Assembly (NCBI GenBank): GCA_002116315.1
Contig: KZ107838.1
Location: 2,994,343 to 3,058,342 of the forward strand
Source: Epicoccum nigrum
Lineage: Eukaryota > Ascomycota > Dothideomycetes > Pleosporales > Didymellaceae
DNA: 64,000 bases
Direction of reading: 5' to 3'
In this document: positions 9,947 through 21,362 of the stretch, one piece after another
Layout: each line of letters opens with the position of its first letter
Position numbering within the stretch: the stretch's first letter is position 1
Position numbers and translations under genes: made by a program
Notes under the pieces: model-generated
What the model saw: only the letters and a program-made list of their open reading frames with translations
Told to the model about the DNA's origin: nothing
Databases searched by the model: none

Positions 9947-11924
9947 TCACAGTTTGTGCACGCTGCTCTTCCTGGTCCACCGCCTGAACGTCTTGCCCTT
10001 GAAATAGAACAAGCATCCAAACAAGCACCACAACAGCACCAGACTCGCATTCGTCATGATCGGCGGAATGAACCTGTTATAGCCATCAGCATCTCGATCT
10101 TTGGAAAGCTTCCGCACAAGTGCGACTTACCCAGCCTCCATACTCCACGGCGTAATGAACTTGCCAAACCCATAACCCCAGACATTCTTGTTCACCGTAA
10201 TGGCCACGAACAAACTCCCCGCGACAGGCTTGTACGAGTCAACCGCATACGTGCTTACAATGCCCGGCAGCGCGGCGACCTGGATGCCGGCACAGGTGAA
10301 TCCGATGAGCACGATGGCTTCCCACGGCCACTTGCGCTCGTACCCGACCGCCACTACTATGTTGCCCAGAAACATAATAATCACATACGGTATCATCGCA
10401 GGCAATCTCATCTCGGGCTCTCTCACCCCGCCGTTCCTCCTCGTCGCGCGCGCAGCAACCCAATCGCTCAGCGGGCCCGACGTAAACAAGCCTATGAGGG
10501 CGCCCACGATGATGGCAAAGTTGGTAAAGCCCACTGTCGCGGGACGGAAGTTGTACGGTGGCAAGGCCAGCACCTGCGACTGCGTGAGGTTGATGGTCAG
10601 GAAGGAGGAGCAGCTCCACGACACGACGAAGGCGGCGAACTCGACGATCGGAAACGCGAAGAGCTTCCAGGGGATCCAGAGGTCTAGTGCGATGCTGCGG
10701 AAGGGGTGCGCGTTGGGCTGGAAGAGGAGCCATTGGAAGCGGGCTGGGCGGCCGGCGCCGAGGTAGGGGTCGCGGGCTGCGGTGTCGATGGTAACGAGGT
10801 TGTTGGTGGCGACTGGGTGGGTAGAGGTTGCAGTGTCGATGTGGGCAATTTCACCATATTCGGAGGAGGCGGTGTTTTCGGTAGTGGTTGCGTGGGCCTT
10901 CTCGCTGGATGAGTCGGGTGAGGAGTGCTGCTTTGTGGGGATGTTCGCCGGCAGGTCCTCGCGCTGGAACCGTGTTTCCGGGAACATGAAGACGACCATG
11001 AGGAAAGAGAGGCCGATAATTCCTGTGTTGAGCCACCAGAAGCTGCGGAAGCCGAGGTCTTCGGTCATGGCGCCTGAGATGATGGGGCCGACCATGAGAG
11101 ATCCCTGGAGTGATGGTTAGTATATGCTCGAAGAGGTAGAAATCGAATAGCACACCATGTAAACGACCCTGTTTCGATTGTCAATCAGTCAAGATCCTCA
11201 GACGGCGAGTGGGCCCACATACCAATACAGTGTATTCCACTTCCCCCGATCATGGAGGAAGAAAACATCAGCAATGACCTGAGGCATAATAGTTTCCGCA
11301 GGCCCAGCCCCAATCCCATTAACGATACACGCTCCCATAAACGACCCATACGAGTCAGCCTTCGCACGCCAGATATTGGCGCCAAAATTGATAAGCTGGC
11401 TGAGAAGAAACACAGGCCGACGGCCGAAGGAAGTGCTGATAGGCACCCTACAGAAGCAAATCAGCGGGAGCGTCCGATACCGTGCGAGGCGAGCCATCTC
11501 ACCAGATGAAATTACTGAACCCCAGCACCAAGATGCACACGCCCGTGAACTGGATGGCCTCGGCGAGGTCGCACTCGAACGCTTGCATGAGCGCGGGGAA
11601 CATGGGCGCCAGCGAGAGCGGGCCGAAGCCCTGGCTGAAAGTGACCATTGCGGTTGAGGTGATGCAGGCGGCTTTCCACCACGGCGACCAGTTCAGCGGG
11701 TCGTGCGGGTCCGAGGAGGGCTGCGGCACGAGCACCTCGCGGTGCGACCCTTTGACGAAGTGGTGGCTGCCCGTGTCGGCCATGACTTCTGTGCCCGGCA
11801 GGATCTCGACATGGAGCTCTTGTTCGAGCTGGCGGAGCTCCTGAGGTTTTGTTAGGTTGGGTTTGGGTTTGGGTTTGGGGGGGGGGGATGTATTTACATC
11901 GGAGGTGTGGTCTTTGGAAGCCAT
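9947..11924 (-). CDS. MFS drug/H+ antiporter-type transporter (DHA1 family, Hol1-related)
   Basis: Five exons on the minus strand: 11924-11503, 11447-11223, 11168-11156, 11104-10131 and 10073-9947. They give about 586 residues. The start chosen is the first ATG (MASKDHTSD); the frame upstream has no ATG. The N-terminal cytoplasmic tail has a Pro-Lys run (PKPKPKPN) encoded by a GGGTTT-like repeat next to a poly-G tract. The DPHDPLNWSPWWK motif precedes helix 1, as in DHA1 transporters. Helix 2 is followed by the signature loop (STSFGRRPVFLLS), then GIGAGPAETIMPQ, and a long acidic central loop separates the two six-helix halves. Exon 3 is only 13 nt and is needed to keep frame (WVVYM before GSLMVGPIISG). 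The substrate cannot be inferred, and no biosynthetic cluster surrounds it. Confidence 0.85.
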
Positions 11925-13268
11925 TGCGGTGATGATGGTTGAGGGACGCCCCGGCTCTAGATGGGAAGCTGAGAGTAGCGGGTGCACATATGCTTTGTAT
12001 TCATCTGACAAGCTTTAATGTCAGACCGAAGGGGGCTTTTTATCGCGCACTTGTTCTGATGCGGATATGACCACGCGGTCGTGAAATGCGCTACCTACAC
12101 TAAGATTCAGCCACAGACAACCGGTAGCGCCGTCCGCAAATCAATATGAAGGTACTAGCAGTCGCTACTCCGAGTACTTTGTCTGAACGCGATGCGGCCC
12201 GACTACATAGCAAACAGTCGGCTGGGGAATCGGTATGTTTGAAACGTGTGGGTTGTATTGATTCCAGCACATGTGTCTGCATCGAGGCCGGCACAGTGTA
12301 CAGGGCTGCGCAGTTACAGGGCACACGTTCCTTGTACCGTCAAGCAGCATGTCATATCAAAATCCAGCCGTCAGCCAGTAGGGTTCCCCACAAAACATTG
12401 ACCTGCCACGACCCCTGTCAACACGGGCTGATCCCAGGATTCCACAATCGATGCATGATAGAGCTGGTGAGCGCGGGGTATAAGGTCGGTTGTGGGTACG
12501 GCAGATGTCTCAGATCGCTACACTCTGTTCCGCGCCTCTCCATTGAGTCGAAGTGACGGCAATTTGACTCGATAAAGACACACAAGCTTTGTTGTGGCGC
12601 AAAGTGGAACGGTATCCAAGAGCCTAACGCAACTGCCGACTTGCGCTAGAGAAACGATGTCGCGGGGAAATCTGGGGTCGTTCTGGCCCCTTGATTCGGG
12701 ATTGCAGACTTGTCGAGGACGCTATCAGAAGGCCCGAAGTTGAGCTGTGTCGACGGTCGAATTCCCTCAGTGCTCGGTACATGCGCACGTGTGTTGCGAA
12801 CTTTCAAGGAGATATCGCACAACCGCACGCAATTCTCATTACTTGTTAGTCGTTCATCATGGCAACTGTGCCACGCGCTTCTGGCTGTCTGGCTACTCGT
12901 TTGTCCGCCTCAATGCGCATCGAATGAGACTACGGTCTAGAGGGGCACGGTAGAGCTGATCGGAAGCGGAAGCGGAAACGGAATTGGTTGCGGTGTAACG
13001 AGCATCGCAGCCTCGTCTGTCTACAGATGATTAGCATTCGAGAAGGCAGGCGCTAAGGCTAGAGGTGTAGACTGTTCTATTCGCTCCAAAAGAAATCTAC
13101 GCTATGCTTTCGACCATGCTTCTGCTGGGAAAGTCGAAGTGCTGCAAGCAGCACCAGGTATCTTCGTACATGAAAAGTGAGTGTGGCATCCGGTGCCTAT
13201 ATTCTGTACATTAAGTATCCTCCTAAAAAGACGAAGGTAGCAGACATCCCGATCATGCTGCGTTATGC
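11925..13268. other. intergenic between MFS promoter and TBC gene 3' end
   Basis: About 1.3 kb. A 136-codon plus-strand frame (12146-12556) is Cys-containing but resembles nothing known. A small purine-rich repeat (ggaagcggaagcggaaacgg) lies near 12961. There is no RNA gene that I can see. Confidence 0.45.
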
Positions 13269-16200
13269 TTATGAGATATTGACGTTCGACGTGCTGACCG
13301 TCCTTTTCCATCCACCCCACGTCCAACCACCTGCTGCCGCACCATCCTTCTTGGATTCGAGTACAGCAGCAGGGGTCTGTACGGGTGTCCCTGCTGGGCT
13401 TGCTGCTACACTAACAGGAGGTTGCCCGTTCATCGTCCTCTTCAACCCTTCAAATCTCGCTCTCATTTCCTCAAGCTCTTGACGCGCAACAGCTTCTGCA
13501 GTTTTGGCATTCACAAGCTCAAGTAGCAGCTGTTCGTTATCGGCTGGTACGTTATTATCGTTTGTAAGAACTGGTTGCATAGCAAGTGATGAAGACCGCT
13601 TCGCGAAGTTGATGGATGGTGGGTGTTCGCGGGTTGATCTTTGGGACGCAGTGCGACCAAGACGAAACTCTCTCAATCCACTTGTCACACTCTCAGAAGT
13701 GGTGCTCCTACTCAGTGTAGGGGTGGTGTTGGGTGAGGTATCATCTGCGTTCGTCCAGCTCGCTGCCGCAGAAGCCTTGCGAGCATTTTGTCGCAGTTCG
13801 TTGATGGTCTTCTCCTGCCTCTGATTCTGGTTGTACGAATCTGCGAGGCGATTCCTGGTGTCTTTCACCGCATCTCGAGCAATCTGGAGCTCGGCATTGC
13901 GATCATCGAGCTCGCGAGCCAGCGCTTGTGCTCGTGATGTCTCCGAGGCTAATTGCTCCTTAGTTCGCGCCAGGTTTTCGCGAAGCAACTGCTTTGTTTC
14001 AAACATTGATGAAGCGCGGTGATGGGTCTTCGTGACAGGGAATTGTGTCTCCAGCGCTTCCACTATCTCGGCTTCCTCTCCTGATAGCTCTGGCACCGAG
14101 TCGCCACTGGCAGAGACATCGGTAGCGGCTGTGATAGTGGTCCTTCGTCGTGACGCTCGCGATGATGGCGCGGATAGTGATGAATCCTTCTTCCGGATTC
14201 TGTCGACGATAGACCGTACGACTCGATTGTCTTCCTGCCGATCCTCGCGCTGCTTTTGCAACACAGCCTCCAACTCGCTGTTCTGTCGCTGCAACTGGCT
14301 CACTGACATGAGCAGCTGCTCAATCTGATAATGCAAATCCCTATCTTTCGCAGATATACTCATCGCAACAGACGCGTGCCCTGACTTGATCGACATGGTG
14401 TCTGCGTGCGAGGCGCGAGATATGTCAGTCAAAGCAGTGCTTTGGGTTATGGCTGATGTATCGGATTCAGCGGTCGAATTCAATGTAGAAGCTAGGCTTT
14501 GTTTAGAAGGTGTCCTTCTAAGAAAGCTGACAGGGCGTGAAGGCGCGGATAGGCCCGGGCTCAAAGACACGGACTTCGTTGACGAATTGGAGGGGCCCCA
14601 CAGGCGGCCTAGAAACGACGTCGCGGATTTGTTGACCTGCTGCTTAGCGGACTCTTTCTCCTGCGCCTCCTTGTACTGCTGTTCCAATCCCTGTAGCTTC
14701 TCTCTGGTGACATCGTTCGTAAACGAAACGAAGTCACTGACCAGGTCATCCGCTGAGTGAGCGTTTCTGCCGTATGGATCCCACAGCTGGCGGCCGAGTA
14801 GCAGTTGCATAACATCTTCCATCTCGGTCAAGGACAGCAACTTGGCCTCGTTCCTCTTCATCAGTGCAAGAGCGACGCGCATTATGGTTTCCGACGCACC
14901 CTCAGCGAAGAGAACGTCGTAAATGCGGAACAGCATGGGTAGGGGGCAGGTGACAGCGAAGAATGACAGGAACCATTGGGAAAGATAGGCTGATTCGATC
15001 TGCATGTCCTCAAGGTGCAAAGCGAGGTCCGGCATGTGTTGGCTCAGCAGCTTCTGGAATTGAAAGATGCGGAGGTGGAGGCCTGAAAGATCAGGAAGGA
15101 AGCAAGAGCGAAGGTCGTAGTCTTCCATGAGTCTGTCGATGGTTAGCAGTTACCACTGAGGTCGTTCCGGGTGACGTACCTGACAAGCACGCAGAAGGCC
15201 TCTTTGTCGCCCATCTGCATGAGAAGCGGACCAACAAGGAAGCCAAGGCCCTGACAATAACCTATCTTATTGTCATACAGACTGAAGCACTTCAGCACGC
15301 GGCCCAACATCTTCTGGCCTTCACCCTCTGGGTCTTTGAACATCTCGACACCCGGAAAGCTTCGACCAAGGTCCTTGTTGATAATGTTCTCGTAGGGACT
15401 TGACTCTCCACACAGCGATTCGTATTGATCTTCAATCAGTTTGTCACGGGACCCTGAGGCACTTTGCCAGACGACGCCTCGCAACGGTGCGGGAATGCCG
15501 CCGCGGATCTTGTTAAGACACAGGGTCGGCAAACGCTGCACTACTTGCGGGTAGTCGCGGACAAGAGCTGCCCAGAACTCCAATTCAGTCATGGGTGGTG
15601 GCGAGGGAAGCTGTGAGAAGCGAACGTCCGAAGCATCGTTCTGCACGAGGCGCTTGAGCTGCTGGAAAGAAGGCGGGCGGGACTGGCTGCGAGCGCGAGA
15701 ACCTTTGAGGGTTGTCTTCATTCCTGCCTTGGAATCAGACATCAAGGCATCGTTCTCTTGTTCGAGCCTTGCCAGGAGCAATGCCATGGCCTGCACACGT
15801 TAGCATGGTCCACATGCCAGGAGAGTATGGGACCTGCATCATCCTGGCCTTCGTGGTTCTGCTGTGTCTCCTTCTTCTCCAGCTCCGCCCAGTTGACCTT
15901 GGCATCACCTGAGCTGTCGCTGCCGCTTCTCGATCTTCTCGACTTGGGTGTCTCTGTCGCATCGACATCGTGGACCGACACAGTAGGGCTGCTCGCAGTG
16001 GGTGCAAGAGTGCTATCTTGACTTGCGCGACGGCCAAACGCCTTGTGGATCTCGTCTGAGCTTGGCCGTGACGACTTTCGCTCCTCCACTACGATCTCTG
16101 GCCGTATGACAGAGTCTCGCGCGTCGTCATCGTCGTCGCCGTCGTCGTTGGTACCAGCCTCAGACAGCGGCACAGTCACCATAGAATCAGTGGGCAGCGG

Positions 16201-16299
16201 CGTCGAATCGACATGGGTTCTGGGTGGCCGTGACTCTTCGACGGTGGGGATTGCGGCGCTATGCTTGACGTCCATGGTGGTGGCTGTCACCTCCGTCAT
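13269..16299 (-). CDS. TBC-domain Rab GTPase-activating protein, Gyp5-like
   Basis: Three exons (16299-15838, 15790-15180, 15132-13269) give about 978 residues. The acidic, Ser-rich N-terminus leads to the fungal Gyp5 signature (VNWAELEKKE, then LLARLEQENDAL). The TBC domain follows at about residues 235-450. RGVVW (from Arg258) is motif A. NKDLGR carries the catalytic arginine finger (Arg297). YCQG carries the glutamine finger (Gln334). All key residues are present, so GAP activity toward a Ypt1/Sec4-type Rab is likely. A coiled coil and Ser-rich tail complete the protein, as in Gyp5/Gyl1, which act in ER-Golgi and polarised exocytic traffic. The start at MTEVTATT is preferred; an upstream in-frame ATG at 16434 would add 45 residues. 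The first intron seems to need a GC donor. Confidence 0.88.
15791..15837 (-). other. probable GC-AG intron of the TBC gene
   Basis: A 47-nt intron starting GCAGGT and ending CAG, with a GCTAAC branch site 13 nt before the end. It is the only phase-0 solution that keeps both conserved flanks. The neighbouring GT (gtccca) gives the wrong phase. Confidence 0.6.
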
Positions 16300-17742
16300 T
16301 TCGTGGGCGTTATGAAGCAAGCATCCAGGCTCGAACCGGTCGGTCTGAGGGCACGCGCTGGTATCGAGAGTGTTTCGAAGCGGCGGTTGCAGGTGGGGAC
16401 CGGGGTCTGTGATGGCAGCGAGGGCAATGCGCAATGAAACGCGCTACGAAAAGCTCTCCACGCTTCAAGATGCTGCAGCAAGGAACGACTACACGCAGAC
16501 TGTAGGGACAAGATTGAAGAGAGGCGCTGAACAGCCCACGGCCTCGACACTCAGAAAGGAGCATCAGGAGGTCGCCATTAGCTTAGCCTACCCAGCCCGC
16601 CGCCCATTCGCGAATTGAAGGGTCCACTCCCAGCCTTGGCTGCAAGTGGCAGGGGGCCCATCCCGTTAATTGCTGCTCCGCACACCGACATCATCGAGGC
16701 CAGAGCTGGCAGAGCACCGTCACAGCCTGACCGCCTTGTGCTTGTGTGACGCTCTGCGCTCGTGGTGAGCACGTTGCTGGTGCGACAGCGAGCTTACTCG
16801 CTCGCTTGTCGACGTGCGCAAAGCATGCTGCAAGACACGAGGGAAACGCGCAGCAACGCGAGCTGCGGGAGGGGCGCCAATGAGAGAAGGCGCGACCCAA
16901 CGTTGGCTGCTGCAGTGTGCTAGCGCCATTTCTGGCCGCCCTATCGACCCATCACCACCCTCGCCCAGCGCAATTCACAGTCATCGCGGTCGATCAGGGA
17001 AATTGTTCACGTATAATTACAGCCATGTCTGCTTTGAGCAGGAGCCCGCTCTATTCGAGCCATCTCGACATCCATACTTCATGGTGAGCTTGCTGCTCCC
17101 TGTAAGCTCTCATATCACGTAGATCAGTGCGATATACCTACCTTATACCGGCTCAGTCCTATTGGTCCAAGCTTGAATTGTGCCAGAGACATTGAACATG
17201 TCGATCGCATAGAAATTTGGAAATCGATGCCTTGAGTGTGTGACGCGATCGCGGTCGTCATCGCTACGTGTGAATGTTTGCGAAGTAACATTGGTCCAGG
17301 ATAACGGTGACGGGCATACCAGAGCTTGAACTGAGTACGCAGTGGAATGAAGACGCGAATGGAGGCACACAGTGAAAGTCTTTGGCCCACAACGAATTGT
17401 TGTAGGGAGAGGAGCAGCCTATGTCCACACTCAAAACCTCTCCCAAAATTTCGTATCTCAAACTGATCTGCTTGTCTACGCGCGCAAACAACAATTCAAA
17501 GGGAGCCATGACCCTGAAGACCTTGGAGACCTCCAGGTACATCTAATACGAGACCCTAGCATTGAAGAGTGGTTCGCAAATACCGTACCATAGTTTCGCA
17601 GTATCGGGAAAAGAACTGTATAAGAGAACGCGGCTATCTCGCCTGTCACCTATCTTCTAATCCTCAACCGATCGAATCGGACTTCCCTTTCTGTTTTCCT
17701 ACACATTCCAAGTTCCAGCAAACAGAACCACACAGAGCCAAG
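16300..17742. other. intergenic/promoter region between TBC gene and small membrane protein
   Basis: About 1.4 kb shared by the upstream region of the minus-strand TBC gene and that of the plus-strand acidic membrane protein. Open frames are short (61-102 codons), GC-rich and overlapping. None has recognisable domains. Confidence 0.45.
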
Positions 17743-18309
17743 ATGTCTACCAAGCATCACACTCAGTCTCATAACACTGGAGATGTTACAAGCTGTATCG
17801 TTCTAATATGTTCGTTCCTCATAATTGGCATCTTCATCATTGCCATGCTAACCCTGCATTTCTCCACGAAGCGCGACCAACAGCTACTGGACCTAGAGGC
17901 CTGTCAATACCTCCTTGGTGAAGATAACTCGGGGTTCTATGGAACCTCGCGATCCTCTCTTCATACATGGGACAACCTGGAAGCCAGGAGAACGCTCAGA
18001 CACGATCAGGTTTGCAATGATAATTCCGGAGTCTATCGCATCTCTGTTCAGAGGCTAGAGGAAGCCGAAGTCTCTTCGTCGAGTGATGAGTCGGAATCTC
18101 ATATCGCTTCTACCCACAAAACAGATATTCTGGACGGTGAATCAGGCGAAGAGTCGAGCGAGAGTGAGAGCGAGAGTAGCGATGACAGTAGTAGCGAGAG
18201 CCCCGAGGGTACTGAGTTATCTCGGCTTATGAGTACGAAGAAGCCTCTTCTACCAAAGAGGGTGGCTGCATTGAAGGGCATGCAAAGTGGATGGTTACCG
18301 CGCGAATGA
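17743..18309 (+). CDS. small single-pass membrane protein with acidic Ser/Glu-rich tail
   Basis: A single exon of 188 residues from the ATG at 17743, which has a good fungal start context (gccaagATGtc). The frame is open upstream to 17569, but the extra 58 residues look like untranslated leader. About 22 N-terminal residues precede one strong transmembrane helix (SCIVLICSFLIIGIFIIAML), and there is no cleavable signal peptide. The rest is polar and ends with a Glu/Ser stretch (EESSESESESSDDSS) resembling CK2 substrate sites, then a basic C-terminus (KKPLLPKRVAALKG). No family is recognised. It converges on the P450 gene with 230 bp between stops. Confidence 0.5.
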   Translation: MSTKHHTQSHNTGDVTSCIVLICSFLIIGIFIIAMLTLHFSTKRDQQLLDLEACQYLLGEDNSGFYGTSRSSLHTWDNLEARRTLRHDQVCNDNSGVYRISVQRLEEAEVSSSSDESESHIASTHKTDILDGESGEESSESESESSDDSSSESPEGTELSRLMSTKKPLLPKRVAALKGMQSGWLPRE

Positions 18310-18539
18310 ATTCTTCGCAGTTTTCTTTCTTTGCATCTTCCAAGTTTTCTGGATCGCTTCTGCAAAGGTTTCAGGTTCTTCAAGCAGATCTCATGGGTCC
18401 CAGTTGCGAACTCGCGAAATTGCATAGCGTTAAGTAACCTTTAAATATTCATTTATCATGACACGTAATTAGCCGCACTAATATATGAAAGTCATACCTC
18501 GTCAACATGTAAACCCGATTCCAAGTAAGCTCAAACATA

Positions 18540-20324
18540 CTAACGCGCTTTAAACTCTAGGTGAAGTGGAGGCAGCGTAACTGTAAACGTGTCCAACACC
18601 TCCTTGTCAAATGCCTCGCCGGTCTCACCAGGGGCAAATGAGATATCGAAATTCTGGACGATAGTCGATAGTGCGATACGCAGACTCAGCTGTGCGAGGT
18701 TCTTGCCAGGGCAACTGTAAGCTCCGAGCGAGAACGGCAGGTACGGTGCTTGATCCGTTCCCATCTCCTGTCTTCGTTCTCCGAAGCGCTCAGGTATGAA
18801 GTCCTCGGGGTCTTGCCACCATCGAGGATCTCGATGAATAAGCGAAACTGGCACAAGTACGTTTGTGTTTCCGGGAATAAAGACCTCATCGATTTGTATA
18901 CCCTTGCGCGGAGTTTCGCGAGGACCTCCAGTCAGAAGCGCAGGACGTAGGCGCAATGTCTCACTGATCCAATCGTCGATGTACGTCACACTCTTGGCTT
19001 TCTCGTAAGTCCAAGCATTGTTGCCCTCAATCGTCTGGTCAAGCAGTTGTTGTAGCTTCCTCTGCTTCTGGGGGCATTTGGCCAGATAATACAGAGCACC
19101 AGCAAGAGTAGTGGCAGTCGTTTCACTAGTAATTGTCAGAGCAGTTGATAAGAGGGGAGCCGTTCTGTCCTACCTTCCAGCGATAATCACAACCCGTGTG
19201 TCGTCTTCCAAGGCCTCAGGAGAAGGAGATGCGGAAACGTCCTTCTCTTTGACAGCCTTCAGAAGCCAAGAGATGATATCTTGAGGATATTGCTCCTTCT
19301 CCCAAGCCTTGTTCTTTGCTTTGATCTCATTAGCGCAGAAGCTGAAGAAGCTTTGGTATCCCGCTGCCGCTCCAGGAATCGATCCGAGTATATTCAATAG
19401 CCAAGGAACAGTGCTTAGTATGCCAAGCATGGTCATGTGGTCGTGAACACCCTTGATGGCGGGATGTTCTTTTCCAGTCGATAAATTGCCGAAGTCCTTT
19501 CCCAAACCAACTTCACCCATGACGTCGAACGAGTAGTACATACTCCAAGCAGATGCATCGAAAGGCTGCGAGGACTGGCGAAGCTGCCTCATCAATGCAT
19601 CAGCCCTGACCTTGACACGTGGTTCGTAAGTTGCAAGAGCTTTCATTGAAAACCCTCGGTCCCATGCGCGACGTCGTTGCTTATGAGTTTCACGATCGCG
19701 AGTCATGTGTATAGACGTCTTCGTCAAGTCGTTACCAGTCTGACCATACCAAGTTGACTTGCGCAACTCAGAGTTGGGTCCATAGATTATTTGAACTGCA
19801 GACTTCCGAAGGACAGAGATTTCACGAGGGCCTAGCGATCTGTTAGCGTACTTGAATCGTTACGTAGCGATTGAACTACCTGTTCGTACGAAGTCTCCGT
19901 ACTGGGTGTGTACTCTAGCCAGCTCTTTGAAGTACTGTACATCCTTGGCACTGAGATAGGCCGCATAGAAGCGGCTGATCTTGGCGAGTGGATGGCCTGG
20001 AAAGTTACGGCATCTGTGAAAGGCCAATCGATACACAGCAATGCTCAAGAGCACAGTTGTGTTAAAACTCGTAGCGAAGGTGGTCGCTCTTAAGACAGCA
20101 CCGGGGAGACTTTGGTCGTAGAGTGAGACGAATGCGTAAATGAGACCAAAGAACGAAGAGGTTGCAACGGCCATGAAATGGAACATATACAGCTCAAACT
20201 CGACATTGCGGGCAGCTTGGTGGAATAGGAGACCCAAAAGGGCCGCGGTACCAGCCGTGCTGCTTGTGGTGCTGAAGAGTGGCTGTAAATTCGCAAACAT
20301 GGTTCCGCTGGAGGAATTGATCAT
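18540..20324 (-). CDS. cytochrome P450 monooxygenase with multi-helix N-terminus
   Basis: Three exons (20324-19880, 19831-19174, 19125-18540; introns of 48 nt each) give about 562 residues. The N-terminus carries two to three hydrophobic helices (LLGLLFHQAA, FHFMAVATSSFFGLIYAFV, TTVLLSIAVYRLAF), more than the usual single anchor. The I-helix motif AGSETT, the ExxR motif in SETLRLRP (Glu423, Arg426), the PERF motif (IPERFGE) and the haem ligand motif FSLGAYSCPG (Cys506) are all intact. The sequence style matches the CYP group often labelled tryprostatin B 6-hydroxylase-like or benzoate-hydroxylase-like, but the substrate is unknown. No backbone synthase is nearby, so a secondary-metabolite role is not supported here. 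It should be ER-bound and need a P450 reductase. Confidence 0.9.
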
Positions 20325-21362
20325 CGATGGGCGGGAGCAGCAGAAAAAGCACTACGGAAGCGCAAGGGAGTACAAGAAGACTTATCATCTATTTCACATG
20401 TTGCAAGCGAATGTCAGGTAAGATCTTGTGCCGTGTTTGCTGCAGCGGCTGGCCCAACGACAGGGACATTGCATAGACTATGCACACAATGTATCAAGCT
20501 AAACATGGTCTCGGATACGCGCCGTATGGAGATAGGCTCAAGAGGTAGGTTTAGGTATAGAATAGGCAAGGTGGAAGAACATGAAAGCAATTGTGTACGA
20601 TGATTGGCTGGGGCAACTGGGAAAGGAGCCGCCCCACTTCTACTTCAGTTCGGCTAACTAGGGTCGTGCCATGGGGGAAGAACCAATGGGCCTCCCGCCA
20701 ATTCTCCAGTCGAGACTTCACTTCCCCAGAGCGCGCATGTGCGCACGCAGCCACCTGTTACTAACGCAATCTTACATTCCAAGTTGTTCGTATTTCCAAG
20801 TGTACAGGACGCGGTCATTGTACCACAAAGTCTTATTAATGATCTTACAAAGACTGTTGTTACGACTAGCAAATCTCGCGTATTCCAATCAACCTGCTCA
20901 CATCGAGCATACGTACTCGGCGCAACGATAAGCAAGTTCTGAGAACATCGCCGAGGCCGCCCCAATCCGTCCTCTGATCTGTCCATGCAGACCTCAGGCT
21001 ACCATATTTCCTTTTGGAAAATATCTACAGAGCTAGAATCCTCTGCTCAAGGCCAATCAGGCAAGAAATCTAGGCAAGCAGGGTAATTATTGACACAAAA
21101 CGAAACCGGTCGCTAAGGTCAGCGGCAAGGCGGCTTGCTTTCCCGGGGCCGTTAGTGTGTCGGAAGGCTGCTGCTCACTCCCTTTTCGGCCACGTGCATC
21201 AGTGTTGTACCATCCTGTCGGGGCGCACCTGGCAATGGGGCTCTCACGTATATGCAGGGTGACTAAAACCGACAGGACTGGTATTATGAGAAGGTAAGTT
21301 AAACAGCACTCCGCCGCTGTCAGACTTCAGAGACAACCTGAGAAGGCCTCTTCACATCTGAG
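20325..21362. other. intergenic between P450 and rhodopsin-like gene (divergent promoters)
   Basis: About 1 kb separating two divergently transcribed genes. Only short overlapping open frames occur, and I see no conserved element or RNA gene. Confidence 0.45.

Noticed and set aside
9827..10687. 286-codon plus-strand frame
   Set aside because: Antisense of the MFS transporter 3' half; His/Arg-rich with no domain.
11855..11890. Telomere-like GGGTTT repeats ending in poly-G
   Set aside because: Only about four units, lying within the MFS coding sequence and read as a Pro-Lys run; a neutral low-complexity tract rather than an interstitial telomere.
12146..12556. 136-codon Cys-containing plus-strand frame
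   Set aside because: No signal peptide, no recognisable Cys pattern and no intron or start context supporting a gene.
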